Source: a virus
IMG/VR virus record: IMGVR_UViG_3300045996_000852
Coordinates: 64,001-128,000 of that record
Length of the DNA: 64,000 nt
Reading direction: 5' to 3' (one strand)
Shown: positions 17,305 to 25,357 of the stretch, piece after piece
Position numbering within the stretch: position 1 is the first letter of the stretch
Layout: each line of letters starts with the position of its first letter
The notes under the pieces: model-generated
Told to the model about the DNA's origin: nothing
Database searches by the model: none
The model's input: the letters and a program-made list of their open reading frames with translations, nothing else
Made by a program: the position numbers and the translations under genes

Positions 17305-17676
17305 TTAGTCTAAATTTATATCTCTTTCGAAAGCTGACCCTTTTTGTTCTGATTCTTGATCTGCTACAGTAATAGGATTAATCATTACCCTTTCAAAAGT
17401 AATTTCATATTCTTCCAGATTCCCATCTTGAACTACTTCATTATACTCAGCAAACTCCAAGAATGCAAAATCATCTTCTTCAAGTTCTGTTCTAAAGAAA
17501 TCTTCAATTGCGTCAATCTGTTCCGTACCTTGATGCCATTTTATTGATTTCCAATACCAATATTTAGCTTTATCAGTCTCATGAGTTCTATCAGCATCAG
17601 ACATTGCATCCCGCACATTGTCAGGAATGTCTATTCCTTTACGAATAGCTATAATTACTTCACTTCTGCTTGACAT
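17305..17676 (-). CDS. acidic protein, unknown
   Basis: A 123-residue product with acidic clusters (F-R-T-E-L-E-E-D-D-F-A-F-L-E-F-A-E). It precedes the UDG-like gene by one base. Small acidic proteins beside UDG genes can be DNA mimics, but here there is no sequence match, so this is only a thought. Confidence 0.55.
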   Translation of the reverse strand: MSSRSEVIIAIRKGIDIPDNVRDAMSDADRTHETDKAKYWYWKSIKWHQGTEQIDAIEDFFRTELEEDDFAFLEFAEYNEVVQDGNLEEYEITFERVMINPITVADQESEQKGSAFERDINLD

Positions 17677-17679
17677 ATG

Positions 17680-17835
17680 TTAAGGTTTATAAGTTTCTAC
17701 ACCAATTTTCTCTAATTCTTCTTTTTCCTTATCTGTAATATTTACCTCTATTGTATCATTACCATTAGATTCTTCAGGACATATTGTTAGAATCCAATTC
17801 TTTCCGTTGTGGTACATTTCATTTAATGTTGTCAT
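17680..17835 (-). CDS. tiny acidic protein, unknown
   Basis: A 51-residue frame (M-T-T-L-N-E-M-Y-H-N-G-K-N-W-I-L) filling the gap between the terminator of the 108-residue gene and the acidic gene at 17676. It has a beta N-terminus and a Lys/Glu helix at the C-terminus. Supported only by position and composition. Confidence 0.5.
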   Translation of the reverse strand: MTTLNEMYHNGKNWILTICPEESNGNDTIEVNITDKEKEELEKIGVETYKP

Positions 17836-17841
17836 AGTTGT

Positions 17842-17875
17842 AAAAATAATAAAGCCCCGGGATTACCGGAGCTTT
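17842..17875 (-). terminator. intrinsic terminator
   Basis: The stem AAAGCUCCGG/CCGGGGCUUU (10 bp with one G-U pair, loop UAATC type) is followed by ATTATTTTTA on the minus strand. It lies 25 nt after the stop of the 108-residue gene. Confidence 0.75.
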
Positions 17876-17899
17876 AGGTTAATAAATGATGATTAAAGT

Positions 17900-18226
17900 T
17901 TAAGCAACTCTCCACACACGCATCAGAACTTTCACATGTTTGTCATTTTCACTTTTTTCTTGAGTAACAGGGTCTATGTTTACCGTAAACTTCCTGTCAC
18001 CAAGACTCTCTTTCTTCTGAATATCATGTATTCTTGTCCTTTGAGCATTAAGAGTTTGCTCGTTATATTCCACATTGATTACTCTACTTTCCAAAGGTTT
18101 CATTCTCTTCAAATCTTCCACTAAGTCATTCTTAGCTGGCATCTTTGTGTACTTTGGGAGTGGAATGTTTCTTTCAATCTTAATCTTAGATACTCTAGGA
18201 GTTCTCTCAAGTGTTTTTGTAGGCAT
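17900..18226 (-). CDS. basic protein, own transcription unit, unknown
   Basis: A 108-residue, strongly basic product (P-R-V-S-K-I-K-I-E-R-N; R-T-R-I-H-D-I-Q-K-K). The N-terminus is proline-rich and probably extended; the C-terminus has a beta pattern (K-V-L-M-R-V-W-R-V-A). It stands alone between a structured leader (18282-18335) and an intrinsic terminator, so it is likely separately regulated. A basic protein of this size in its own unit could bind nucleic acid. Function unknown. Confidence 0.6.
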   Translation of the reverse strand: MPTKTLERTPRVSKIKIERNIPLPKYTKMPAKNDLVEDLKRMKPLESRVINVEYNEQTLNAQRTRIHDIQKKESLGDRKFTVNIDPVTQEKSENDKHVKVLMRVWRVA

Positions 18227-18281
18227 TGTTCGACTTTTATTGGTTTTTGTAATTGTGTTTGTTCTTATATCTTATCAAGCA

Positions 18282-18335
18282 CCGTACCAAACTGAAAATG
18301 AACTGTGAAACAGTACGTTTAGTTCCTCTATACGG
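18282..18335 (-). promoter_or_regulatory. structured 5' leader hairpin
   Basis: Three nested helices: outer CCGTA/TACGG (18331-18335 with 18282-18286), middle AACT/AGTT, and inner ACTGT/ACAGT with a UUC loop. They are separated by near-symmetric internal loops, and the element starts 56 nt before the ATG of the 108-residue gene. It may be a binding site for the gene's own basic product or a translational control element. Two copies of TTTGTGGAAT lie further upstream (about 18357-18378). Confidence 0.5.
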
Positions 18336-18392
18336 TATGTTACTGTAGAAATTCCACAAAAATATTCCACAAAGTCTCTCAATTTGGGGTAA

Positions 18393-18656
18393 TTAATCAA
18401 GCTTTACAGCCTTATGAGGTACTTGCTTTTCCGTACCTGTATTGGTTCTTACGTAGAACCCATGAACATTTACTCCTATTATTCTACCCTTTGTAGTATG
18501 CTGAGGTTCTCTAGGACTGTTCTCTGTCCATTTAAGGTCTATAAGAACCCTATTTCCTACCCGAGGTAATGGGAAGTTTATCTCATTGATAATCTTCTGA
18601 TTCGCTTCCTTTAGTTTTTCAACATGCGATTTTTGCTTCTCTTGTTCTTCTTGCAT
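18393..18656 (-). CDS. small protein with coiled coil and beta barrel-like end, unknown
   Basis: An 87-residue product. Residues 1-28 are a charged helix (Q-E-E-Q-E-K-Q-K-S-H-V-E-K-L-K). The rest alternates strands (R-V-L-I-D-L, G-R-I-I-G-V-N-V-H-G-F-Y-V-R-T) like a small SH3 or KOW-type barrel. Its first 38 nt overlap the next gene. Function unknown. Confidence 0.55.
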   Translation of the reverse strand: MQEEQEKQKSHVEKLKEANQKIINEINFPLPRVGNRVLIDLKWTENSPREPQHTTKGRIIGVNVHGFYVRTNTGTEKQVPHKAVKLD

Positions 18657-19236
18657 TTGTTATAATTTCTTCGTTAAGTTCACTGAGTACGTATATACCA
18701 CCTTCAACAAACCTATCAGCTAATGGTCCTTGACCATGCCAAGTATTAAATATCTTATCTAATGTAATTACTTGATGTACAAGGTCTTCTTTAGCATGTA
18801 GTTCTAGCCATAATTCGTTGAGTGTAGGAAATCCGTAATCTGAAATAAGTTTCCAGCTACACCATTCTAAAAATTTATCCTTTTCTTCTTCATCAAATCC
18901 GTTATCTTCAAAATCATAATCAGGACTAGCTGATGTATGACCACAAAGGTAAGTAGTTATCCACATTTTAATTATATTCTCTGAGGTTTGTTCAACCATA
19001 GATTTAACATAAGGTATATGTTTATCAGCTACTTGTTTGTAATTATACACATGCTCCCATATAATTCTCACTTTTGTAACAGGAATAGTTTTGTAAGTAA
19101 GACTTGGATTACCTGATCTGAATTCAAAGAATATTTCCTGTGTAATTTCATCTACCAGTTCATTATATTTGCAATAAATATCATATCTTTCATCCTCTGT
19201 TAGAGAATCGAATACTGGTGATACTACTTTTTTCAT
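18619..19236 (-). CDS. conserved hypothetical protein
   Basis: A 205-residue helical protein with E-I-F-F-E-F-R-S-G-N, I-I-K-M-W-I-T-T-Y-L-C-G-H-T and F-L-E-W-C-S-W-K-L. Strongly acidic patch at F-E-D-N-G-F-D-E-E-E. I recognise no family. It is coupled by ATGA to the 76-residue gene upstream. Confidence 0.55.
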   Translation of the reverse strand: MKKVVSPVFDSLTEDERYDIYCKYNELVDEITQEIFFEFRSGNPSLTYKTIPVTKVRIIWEHVYNYKQVADKHIPYVKSMVEQTSENIIKMWITTYLCGHTSASPDYDFEDNGFDEEEKDKFLEWCSWKLISDYGFPTLNELWLELHAKEDLVHQVITLDKIFNTWHGQGPLADRFVEGGIYVLSELNEEIITNARRTREAKIAC

Positions 19237-19463
19237 ACTTCTTCTGCTTCAGTGATACCAAAATGTTTAATTACCTCATCTTTACCTATTGTTTCAAGTA
19301 TATCACTTGTACCATGAGCATCAATAAAAGTTTGGATGGGTATTTCCTCTGCTATAGATTTATCGTCAAGGTCATCAGTATCAATATCTTCTAAAGACAC
19401 TGTTATTTTCTTATAACCTACAGGGTCAATTTCTACTCTTGCTGCCGTAATTGTGATGTCCAT
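19233..19463 (-). CDS. small acidic protein, unknown
   Basis: A 76-residue acidic product (S-L-E-D-I-D-T-D-D-L-D-D-K-S). The C-terminus ends in a helix and I-T-E-A-E-E-V. It follows the AEP-like gene by 10 nt. Function unknown. Confidence 0.55.
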   Translation of the reverse strand: MDITITAARVEIDPVGYKKITVSLEDIDTDDLDDKSIAEEIPIQTFIDAHGTSDILETIGKDEVIKHFGITEAEEV

Positions 19464-19472
19464 ATTAAGTTT

Positions 19473-20195
19473 TTATAATGTGATAAAATGTGGAGTAAAT
19501 CCACCTTGATAAGTACCGGGAACAGGAATCATTTGGTCTCCTACTTGGTCCACATGTACTATTGAACTTATCCCTTGGTAGAACTTATTTTTAAACTGTT
19601 GTTCTACTTTTTGTACATTTACAAGGATGTGATAACCACCTCTGGTTTTTAATAAATTCACTGCTTCTGGATTAACAACTTTTCCTAATGTATCCATTAG
19701 AATTTCTGTGTTAGTACTATATCCTTCAGGGAAATCCATATCAAAATCTACAAAGTGAGTAGTTCCTTTTGTTCTCTGGATTTCAGAAAGTACTTCCTGA
19801 TGTGGATTACCTAGATTATTTGTATCTCTGATACATTGAGCAAGCTTAACCAAGGAGTTAGCCGTAGCTTTCCATAAATCTCTAGGGTTTGGAGTAATAT
19901 ACAGAGCCAATGCTTCCTGAGGAATTGCTATATCCTTTTGTCTGTATGCTCCAATCTCTACTTCCAACTGCTTGATTTTCCAGTACATTCGTTCCTTATC
20001 TGATACGAATCTTTTTAATTGAGCCTTGTCAGACTTAATATGAGCTATACCATTCTTACCTTCTGCATCTTTGGTATATTTACTCCGGGCGAATAAACAC
20101 ATATAATATTTCTCTGTTGGCCTGAGTTCAGGTAACCATTCAATGAACGCCTTGAGTTTCTCCTCGTCTGTTATAATTTGATAATTCATCATCAA
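19473..20195 (-). CDS. archaeo-eukaryotic primase (AEP)-like protein
   Basis: A 240-residue protein. The C-terminal half shows the three AEP motifs in order. Motif I is F-V-D150-F-D-M-D154, motif II is K-T-R-G-G-Y-H189-I-L-V, and motif III is V-H-V-D216. They are followed by I-P-V-P-G-T, the short turn that precedes the end of many primase-polymerase catalytic domains. The N-terminal half is a charged helical region. It would bind nucleotides and may synthesise primers. I recognise it by motif order only. It lies in the replication block near a DnaG-like primase, so it may have another role. Confidence 0.55.
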   Translation of the reverse strand: MMMNYQIITDEEKLKAFIEWLPELRPTEKYYMCLFARSKYTKDAEGKNGIAHIKSDKAQLKRFVSDKERMYWKIKQLEVEIGAYRQKDIAIPQEALALYITPNPRDLWKATANSLVKLAQCIRDTNNLGNPHQEVLSEIQRTKGTTHFVDFDMDFPEGYSTNTEILMDTLGKVVNPEAVNLLKTRGGYHILVNVQKVEQQFKNKFYQGISSIVHVDQVGDQMIPVPGTYQGGFTPHFITL

Positions 20196-20460
20196 TATTT
20201 TTTATTTTATCTTTTAATTTCTTGGTTATAAATTCGATAAATTCTATTTGACTAATTTCAAATTTTTCCAGATTTATCAAGAATGGATAATCATGATACA
20301 TACCTGTATTTACTCTAGCTGCTATCTGTATTCTCACTTCGCTATTAGGATTGCCATCTTTATCTAAGAATAGTGTAAGATGTTGGCTAATTCCATCCTT
20401 ATTTTGAATTAATGATGTTATTCTTCGAGCATCATCATCTGTTATTTTATGATTATTCAT
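20140..20460 (-). CDS. small protein, unknown
   Basis: A 106-residue product with L-T-L-F-L-D-K-D-G-N-P and a C-terminal charged helix (I-T-K-K-L-K-D-K-I-K-N-I-D-D-E). It overlaps the AEP-like gene by 56 nt. No family is recognised. Confidence 0.5.
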   Translation of the reverse strand: MNNHKITDDDARRITSLIQNKDGISQHLTLFLDKDGNPNSEVRIQIAARVNTGMYHDYPFLINLEKFEISQIEFIEFITKKLKDKIKNIDDELSNYNRRGETQGVH

Positions 20461-20717
20461 TTCAATAATTCATTTTTCTTGTTAATTACTACTGCTTGTA
20501 ATTCATTTGTCTTGATATTACATTCTCTGACCATTGTAATTATTTCCTCATGAATTTTCCTACCTTTAGCTAGAGGGAATAACTTTATAGGTGTAAACTT
20601 CATTCCTCTATATCCTTTTACAGTTACATCACCATCAGCTTTGAGTTCTTCTACTTCTCCCCCTAAGACATATGGGAATATATCATATCCCCAAAATGCA
20701 AATAATTTTTGACTCAT
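20457..20717 (-). CDS. small protein, unknown
   Basis: An 86-residue product with start M-S-Q-K-L-F-A-F-W-G-Y-D, just after the stop of the upstream gene. An earlier ATG at 20747 would overlap it by 29 nt. It has a beta N-terminus (Y-V-L-G-G-E-V-E-E-L-K-A-D-G-D-V-T-V-K-G) and a C-terminal helix. Function unknown. Confidence 0.55.
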   Translation of the reverse strand: MSQKLFAFWGYDIFPYVLGGEVEELKADGDVTVKGYRGMKFTPIKLFPLAKGRKIHEEIITMVRECNIKTNELQAVVINKKNELLK

Positions 20718-20718
20718 A

Positions 20719-21291
20719 TTATCTTTGTTGAAATCTGTATTTATCAATCCAAATAATCATAAGCTTTTCACCCTCACTAGGTTTTATTGATTGGAGCATA
20801 ACATTATACCCTGCATCAATTATCTTATTGATTATTTGATTCCGTACTTCATCTGAATAATTATACTCTTCCTTATCTTCCAAGTCCAGATATGGTAATT
20901 TCTGATGAAAATATCTTACTAATATTTTATCCATTCTATCAGAATGTGAAATATCAGAAGATTTTTCATCTTTTGTGAAATTAACATACTTCTCATTCTT
21001 GAAATATATTTCATTAGCAGTCTGTACTGTATCTACTAATTGTTCCCACATTGCTTCCTTGGCTTCTGAGTATTCTGTATAGATATGTGGAATCTGTTTA
21101 AGATATGTAGGTATATGAAGACCCATCCCTTGAGATACATCAGCATCACTTATGAACATTTGATAATTCTCACATCCGGGAGCAGGATTTGGTCCTACGT
21201 AATACCAACCTCTTATCTTATGATGTTGGACAAAATAGAGCTTAGTACCTAATGGTATCTTCTCTAGTCCTTCTTTTGTTTGTATTAACAT
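20719..21291 (-). CDS. conserved phage protein, unknown
   Basis: A 190-residue product. It opens with L-G-T-K-L-Y-F-V-Q-H-H-K-I-R-G-W-Y-Y-V-G and continues with a helical acidic middle. The C-terminus has I-N-K-I-I-D-A-G-Y-N-V-M-L-Q. No motif is recognised. Confidence 0.55.
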   Translation of the reverse strand: MLIQTKEGLEKIPLGTKLYFVQHHKIRGWYYVGPNPAPGCENYQMFISDADVSQGMGLHIPTYLKQIPHIYTEYSEAKEAMWEQLVDTVQTANEIYFKNEKYVNFTKDEKSSDISHSDRMDKILVRYFHQKLPYLDLEDKEEYNYSDEVRNQIINKIIDAGYNVMLQSIKPSEGEKLMIIWIDKYRFQQR

Positions 21292-21297
21292 ATTCTT

Positions 21298-21543
21298 TTA
21301 ATTTCTGTTTGGTACAAAAGCAACCTCAAGGTAAATTACCTGAAGATTATTACTGAAATCAGTATACATATCCTTATCAATGTAGCGTTCTGCTAATTCT
21401 TTATTTGAATTAGCTTGTGGAGTAGTTCCATAGAATAAAGCTTTTTTAGGGTCACCATTCTCACACATCCAATAAGAGGGACCGTATACTACTAGTCCGG
21501 GTTTCGGAGTAGACACATCTCGAAAATTGAATTTCCAGTTCAT
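21298..21543 (-). CDS. small protein, unknown
   Basis: An 81-residue product that starts by ATGA overlap with the primase stop. It contains G-L-V-V-Y-G-P-S-Y-W-M-C-E-N-G. Function unknown. Confidence 0.55.
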   Translation of the reverse strand: MNWKFNFRDVSTPKPGLVVYGPSYWMCENGDPKKALFYGTTPQANSNKELAERYIDKDMYTDFSNNLQVIYLEVAFVPNRN

Positions 21544-22568
21544 AAAAAGTTTTTATATTTTAACAAATCTTCTACCGCCCTAAGACCATTTTCTTTAGCT
21601 AGTCCGTAGAAGTCATTAATATCTGGTAATAATCTTTTATCAGGATTTACCCAATTCCAGCCTGTCTGAGCAGTTACTTTTTGAGATTTAGCTACTCCAT
21701 CAGGGTCAGAACCAAATGCCATCCATACATTTTTGAATAGTTTACCTACCTTCTCTATCGTGTGGGGAGAAAGGAATAGTTTGGATTGTTCATTCTGTGA
21801 AGCTATTACCTTGTCTGTAATAAGCGTGGTTACGAGTAAATCTTTCATACTTTTCTGGATGATACCCTTTTCACAAGGTTCATCACCACATTTTTGTAAA
21901 AGATTATCATAATTCCAAAGATGGTTACCAGAAACGTTATTCCTGAACTTAGGATTCCATTCATCATATCCTCTTTCCGGGAAATAGAGCTTTACAGCAT
22001 CTTCCTCAGGACAATAGTAAGCCCAAACCACTTCGTTTGGTTTTAACTTGAATATCCTACGTTTAATAGCACAACTCTTTACAGCGTATGTATTGTACTT
22101 CTCACAATGGGGAGGTGTTACTTCAGTGCCTTCCCAAAATTTATAATGTTCCTTCTTCCAAGGTTGGTAAGTAAAGGATATTTTAACATAGTTTTTATCT
22201 TCCTCGGTAGGTTCATCCCAAGTAATAATAGGAGATTTAGAGGCTACTTGCTTTCCTTTCTGAGGTCTAAGCTGAAAGTCCCAAATTATCTTAGCACAAG
22301 CATCCCCAAAGGATAGATTAAAGTACTTTTCCACGAATTGTATGGCACTACCAGCCTCTTCTGTGGCTTGATCTTTCCACATCCATATACCATTATAGGG
22401 AAATATGCCCCATGATAGCTTCTTTTCTTTCTTTCCCCAAGGTCTTTGCATTATCCGGGATACTTTCCCGAGATAGTACATATAAATATCATATCCACCA
22501 GTGGTCCTATCAAGGATGTCATCTGAGGTTATGAGTCCTGTGTCTTTTTTCTTGATTCCTGTAACCAT
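21540..22568 (-). CDS. DnaG-like phage primase
   Basis: A 342-residue protein of the phage primase type. The N-terminal part has W-G-I-F-P-Y-N-G and A-I-Q-F-V-E-K-Y-F-N-L-S-F-G-D-A, as in the region after the DnaG zinc domain, but the zinc-binding cysteines are absent. The C-terminal half has a Toprim-like pattern: K-S-M-K-D-L-L-V, A-S-Q-N-E-Q, F-G-S-D288-P-D290-G-V-A-K, and P-D-I-N-D-F. It would make RNA primers for the polymerase B and DnaB-type helicase in this block. Confidence 0.7.
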   Translation of the reverse strand: MVTGIKKKDTGLITSDDILDRTTGGYDIYMYYLGKVSRIMQRPWGKKEKKLSWGIFPYNGIWMWKDQATEEAGSAIQFVEKYFNLSFGDACAKIIWDFQLRPQKGKQVASKSPIITWDEPTEEDKNYVKISFTYQPWKKEHYKFWEGTEVTPPHCEKYNTYAVKSCAIKRRIFKLKPNEVVWAYYCPEEDAVKLYFPERGYDEWNPKFRNNVSGNHLWNYDNLLQKCGDEPCEKGIIQKSMKDLLVTTLITDKVIASQNEQSKLFLSPHTIEKVGKLFKNVWMAFGSDPDGVAKSQKVTAQTGWNWVNPDKRLLPDINDFYGLAKENGLRAVEDLLKYKNFL

Positions 22569-22717
22569 AGTTCTACTTTATCAGGTCTTAATAATCTTAT
22601 TAATTTCAGCTTAACCGCTTCTACAGGGATTACCTTATCCTTGAGATTGAGTCCAAATTCACTAAGGTCTATACCGTCTTCATCAAGTTCTTTAAATATT
22701 TCTTCCAATAGATTCAT
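22529..22717 (-). CDS. small acidic protein, unknown
   Basis: A 62-residue product (M-N-L-L-E-E-I-F-K-E-L-D-E-D-G-I-D-L) with two amphipathic helices. It overlaps the primase start by 40 nt and follows the terminator of the ssDNA-binding candidate. Function unknown; could be a primase partner. Confidence 0.5.
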   Translation of the reverse strand: MNLLEEIFKELDEDGIDLSEFGLNLKDKVIPVEAVKLKLIRLLRPDKVELWLQESRKKTQDS

Positions 22718-22730
22718 AAGTAATGGTTTT

Positions 22731-22763
22731 AAAAAAAGGGCTTCACGGATGGAAGCCCTTTTA
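22731..22763 (-). terminator. intrinsic terminator
   Basis: The stem AAAGGGCTTC/GAAGCCCTTT with a 7-nt loop is followed by TTTTTTT on the minus strand. It ends the ssDNA-binding candidate gene. Confidence 0.9.
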
Positions 22764-22786
22764 TTTTATGGAAACAGAAAACAGGG

Positions 22787-23755
22787 TTAGTACTTACTGT
22801 TGTTATCTGTAACTTCTGCATCTGCTTTAGTCTTATCAGATGTAGCCAAATCCTCTTCAGGATTGTACTCCCTGATAGCTTCCAGAGCATAAGCACCTCT
22901 AACACCATAATCAGCTTCAGCTTCTTTCATGAATCTGTCCCATACACTTTGAGTAAATGTATTTGGCATTTTGCATCCATTGTTAATGAATTTCATGAAA
23001 TTAGCAGGAAGTGTTTTCTTGAATACCTTCTGGTATTGTTTGTCCGGGTCTGTTTCATCTACCTCTACATTTGCAAGATATACACAAGGTACATCGAATT
23101 CACCATTCACCTGTCCAGACAGTTCCTTAAAGTTTCCTGCAAACAACTTCTTGGTATCAAGAAGAATGCTTGTTCCAGAGTCTTTAAAGTCCAGTTTTCC
23201 AAGCCATGATTTAAGAAACTCAGCCAGTTCTTCCTCACCATACAGAGCAGGGCGGAAAGTTTTATCACCGAGAATTTCTGTTTCATTAGCTTTAGCACCT
23301 TGCTCATACTTGTCTACAATATCACCGTTAGGTAATTTCCAGTTAAGTACTTTTACAAAGTGACGGAAGCTGTCAAATGTTGAATTTGCATCATAATTAC
23401 CATCATCATCTATCTCAACCCATGCTGTTTCACCAACAGAGTTAATAAGTTGAATCTTGTCTTCCAGTTTGTTCTTCCTGATGTCATTCCTGAGAATGAT
23501 ATTGTAAGGAATATACAAACCTTCTTTACCATCAACTTCCAGATAGAAAGTAATTTTTACTGTATCATTACCATCCTTTTCACCTGTGTATTTTACTCGT
23601 TTGTCTTTGTCCTCATCAATCTCTTCACCAAGTAATTTACCAAGGTCTGTAGCATTAGGAGATACAGATACGACTCTTCCTTTAAAGAATCCTACATACT
23701 TTGGACCAGTTTCAAAGTTGACTGGTTCTCTTTTTTTACCACCAATTCCTGACAT
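22787..23755 (-). CDS. probable single-stranded DNA-binding protein
   Basis: A 322-residue protein. The N-terminus is a likely OB-type beta region (K-Y-V-G-F-F-K-G-R-V-V-S-V-S, V-K-I-T-F-Y-L-E-V-D). The C-terminus is acidic and disordered-looking (A-D-A-E-V-T-D-N-N-S-K-Y). That architecture, together with its own strong promoter and terminator and its place in the replication block, is what is expected of a phage SSB. I have no direct family match, so other DNA-coating roles remain possible. Confidence 0.5.
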   Translation of the reverse strand: MSGIGGKKREPVNFETGPKYVGFFKGRVVSVSPNATDLGKLLGEEIDEDKDKRVKYTGEKDGNDTVKITFYLEVDGKEGLYIPYNIILRNDIRKNKLEDKIQLINSVGETAWVEIDDDGNYDANSTFDSFRHFVKVLNWKLPNGDIVDKYEQGAKANETEILGDKTFRPALYGEEELAEFLKSWLGKLDFKDSGTSILLDTKKLFAGNFKELSGQVNGEFDVPCVYLANVEVDETDPDKQYQKVFKKTLPANFMKFINNGCKMPNTFTQSVWDRFMKEAEADYGVRGAYALEAIREYNPEEDLATSDKTKADAEVTDNNSKY

Positions 23756-23777
23756 AATTTTCTGTTTTTAGTTTTTA

Positions 23778-23809
23778 CAAATTTAGTCTACTTCTTATAT
23801 CCTTCCAAA
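23778..23809 (-). promoter_or_regulatory. Bacteroidota-type promoter for the SSB candidate
   Basis: On the minus strand a -33 TTTG (23806-23809) and a -7 TAAATTTG (23778-23785) are 20 nt apart, matching TTTG-N19-21-TAnnTTTG. The expected start lies about 15 nt before the ATG at 23755. Confidence 0.7.
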
Positions 23810-24430
23810 TTATTTTACTTCATACTTAACACCTTTAACAATTAACCAATTAATAGTCCGTGGGTCTACTAACCTGTGTCTTGCATCATATGTAGCTGAA
23901 GATTTAGTTGTATCAGCCAGCATATCAGTAAAATGAATCCTTCCAAACTCATCAGTAGATGCACTGTGCCTTCCTACCATTGTTCTTTCTTCACCTTCCA
24001 GAGCTTTCTTAATTGTAGCTTTGAATGCTTTCTCCACATCTTTTGGTGCTGTGTTAGTATGAGCATCCAGAATTTCCTTAAGTACATCAGCCTGTTTAAC
24101 TTGTTTATTAAAGTTAACAGTCATAGCTGTATAAGGATGAGTCAAGAAAATCTGAATAACTTCAGTTCTCGAAAGTTTCCTTGTTTCCAAGAATTGAGAA
24201 GCTGAATTCACACAACTTTCAATGTAAGCTTCATCTACATTGATAGCTTCACCTGTATCATTAATAAGTGATACAAGATTAATAGTTTTGCCTCTTTCAT
24301 CCTTTTGGGTAAATTTGTCACCTACAGTATAAAACTGAGTCTCTGATAAAACATCGCCTTTCTTAAGGTCTCTGAATGATGCACCTACTACTGGTTTAGC
24401 CTGAACCACCGGGGCTGTTGTTGTTGACAT
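23810..24430 (-). CDS. conserved phage protein, unknown
   Basis: A 206-residue product. It has V-N-F-N-K-Q-V-K-Q-A-D-V-L-K-E-I-L and a conserved-looking R-H-S-A-S-T-D-E-F-G-R-I-H-F-T-D-M. I recognise no family. It lies between the SSB candidate and a VWA protein and so probably belongs to replication or recombination. Confidence 0.6.
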   Translation of the reverse strand: MSTTTAPVVQAKPVVGASFRDLKKGDVLSETQFYTVGDKFTQKDERGKTINLVSLINDTGEAINVDEAYIESCVNSASQFLETRKLSRTEVIQIFLTHPYTAMTVNFNKQVKQADVLKEILDAHTNTAPKDVEKAFKATIKKALEGEERTMVGRHSASTDEFGRIHFTDMLADTTKSSATYDARHRLVDPRTINWLIVKGVKYEVK

Positions 24431-24455
24431 AATGATTATTGATTTAAGTGATTAA

Positions 24456-25334
24456 TTAAACATTTGTTGCTTTTCTCTTATAAAATCCACCTCTTACATC
24501 TTCACCTTTAGCTACTCTTGATGCATAAGTTTTAGTAGCATCTGCTGACATAGCAAAAGATTTAATAACACCACCTCTTGTATTGTCATGCACCAAAGTA
24601 TTATCCTCACGGATATTGTAATTAGCGATAGCCTTTTGTACATCTGATTTTACACCAACAAATGTAATAGTGAAGCCCTTGTCTTCACAATTGGCTATCA
24701 TCTTTTTCACTTGAGTAGGTTGATATAACTTACTGTCATTCTCTCCACCATCAGTAAAGATTTTGATAAGAACCTTCTCTCCATTCTTAACTTTTGTTAA
24801 CAATACATCTAAAGTTCTACCAATTGCATCATTTAAAGCTGTCATATCTCTACCTCTCATATTTACTACTTTAGCTTGAGAGATAGGAACAAGCATTTGT
24901 TCAATTTTATAATCATTAGAACCTGAGAAGTGAACAAATGTATTGGTATAATCTACAGTATTATCCTTCTTAAGAAGTGATATTTCTTCATTAATACCAT
25001 CACAAGCTACTCTGATTTTATCACCACTGTTCATGCTACCAGAAGCATCCAGAATATGAACATTATGAATAGTAGGTTTACTTACAAGTGTAGGAGTGGT
25101 TGTTAATACTTTTACTACTTCAGTAATTTTAAGCTCTTTCTTGGGAGATTTCTTTGATGTTACCTTTTTTTCTTTTTGTGGAACAATTCCGGCCTTCTTT
25201 TCAAGGAATGCTTTATAAGCATCTGCTGATGGTTGACCAGCTTCCTTAGCTAATTTTTCTTTTCTGTCTTTATTGGACCTTTTGAAATTCTCCAATAATG
25301 CTTGATAAGCTTGGGCTAATGAATTTTTACTCAT
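24456..25334 (-). CDS. von Willebrand A domain protein
   Basis: A 292-residue protein. The C-terminal VWA domain has the MIDAS set: H-I-L-D96-A-S98-G-S100-M, later D-M-T-A-L-N-D, and I-F-T-D-G-G-E-N. Residues 1-50 contain two related helix units (A-Y-Q-A-L-L-E-N-F and A-Y-K-A-F-L-E-K-K), then a lysine-rich linker. It would bind a partner through Mg2+ at the MIDAS site. It lies directly upstream of the 206-residue gene and after the Sak4-like ATPase. Confidence 0.8.
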   Translation of the reverse strand: MSKNSLAQAYQALLENFKRSNKDRKEKLAKEAGQPSADAYKAFLEKKAGIVPQKEKKVTSKKSPKKELKITEVVKVLTTTPTLVSKPTIHNVHILDASGSMNSGDKIRVACDGINEEISLLKKDNTVDYTNTFVHFSGSNDYKIEQMLVPISQAKVVNMRGRDMTALNDAIGRTLDVLLTKVKNGEKVLIKIFTDGGENDSKLYQPTQVKKMIANCEDKGFTITFVGVKSDVQKAIANYNIREDNTLVHDNTRGGVIKSFAMSADATKTYASRVAKGEDVRGGFYKRKATNV

Positions 25335-25357
25335 TTGGTTTTCTGTTTTGGGGATTA

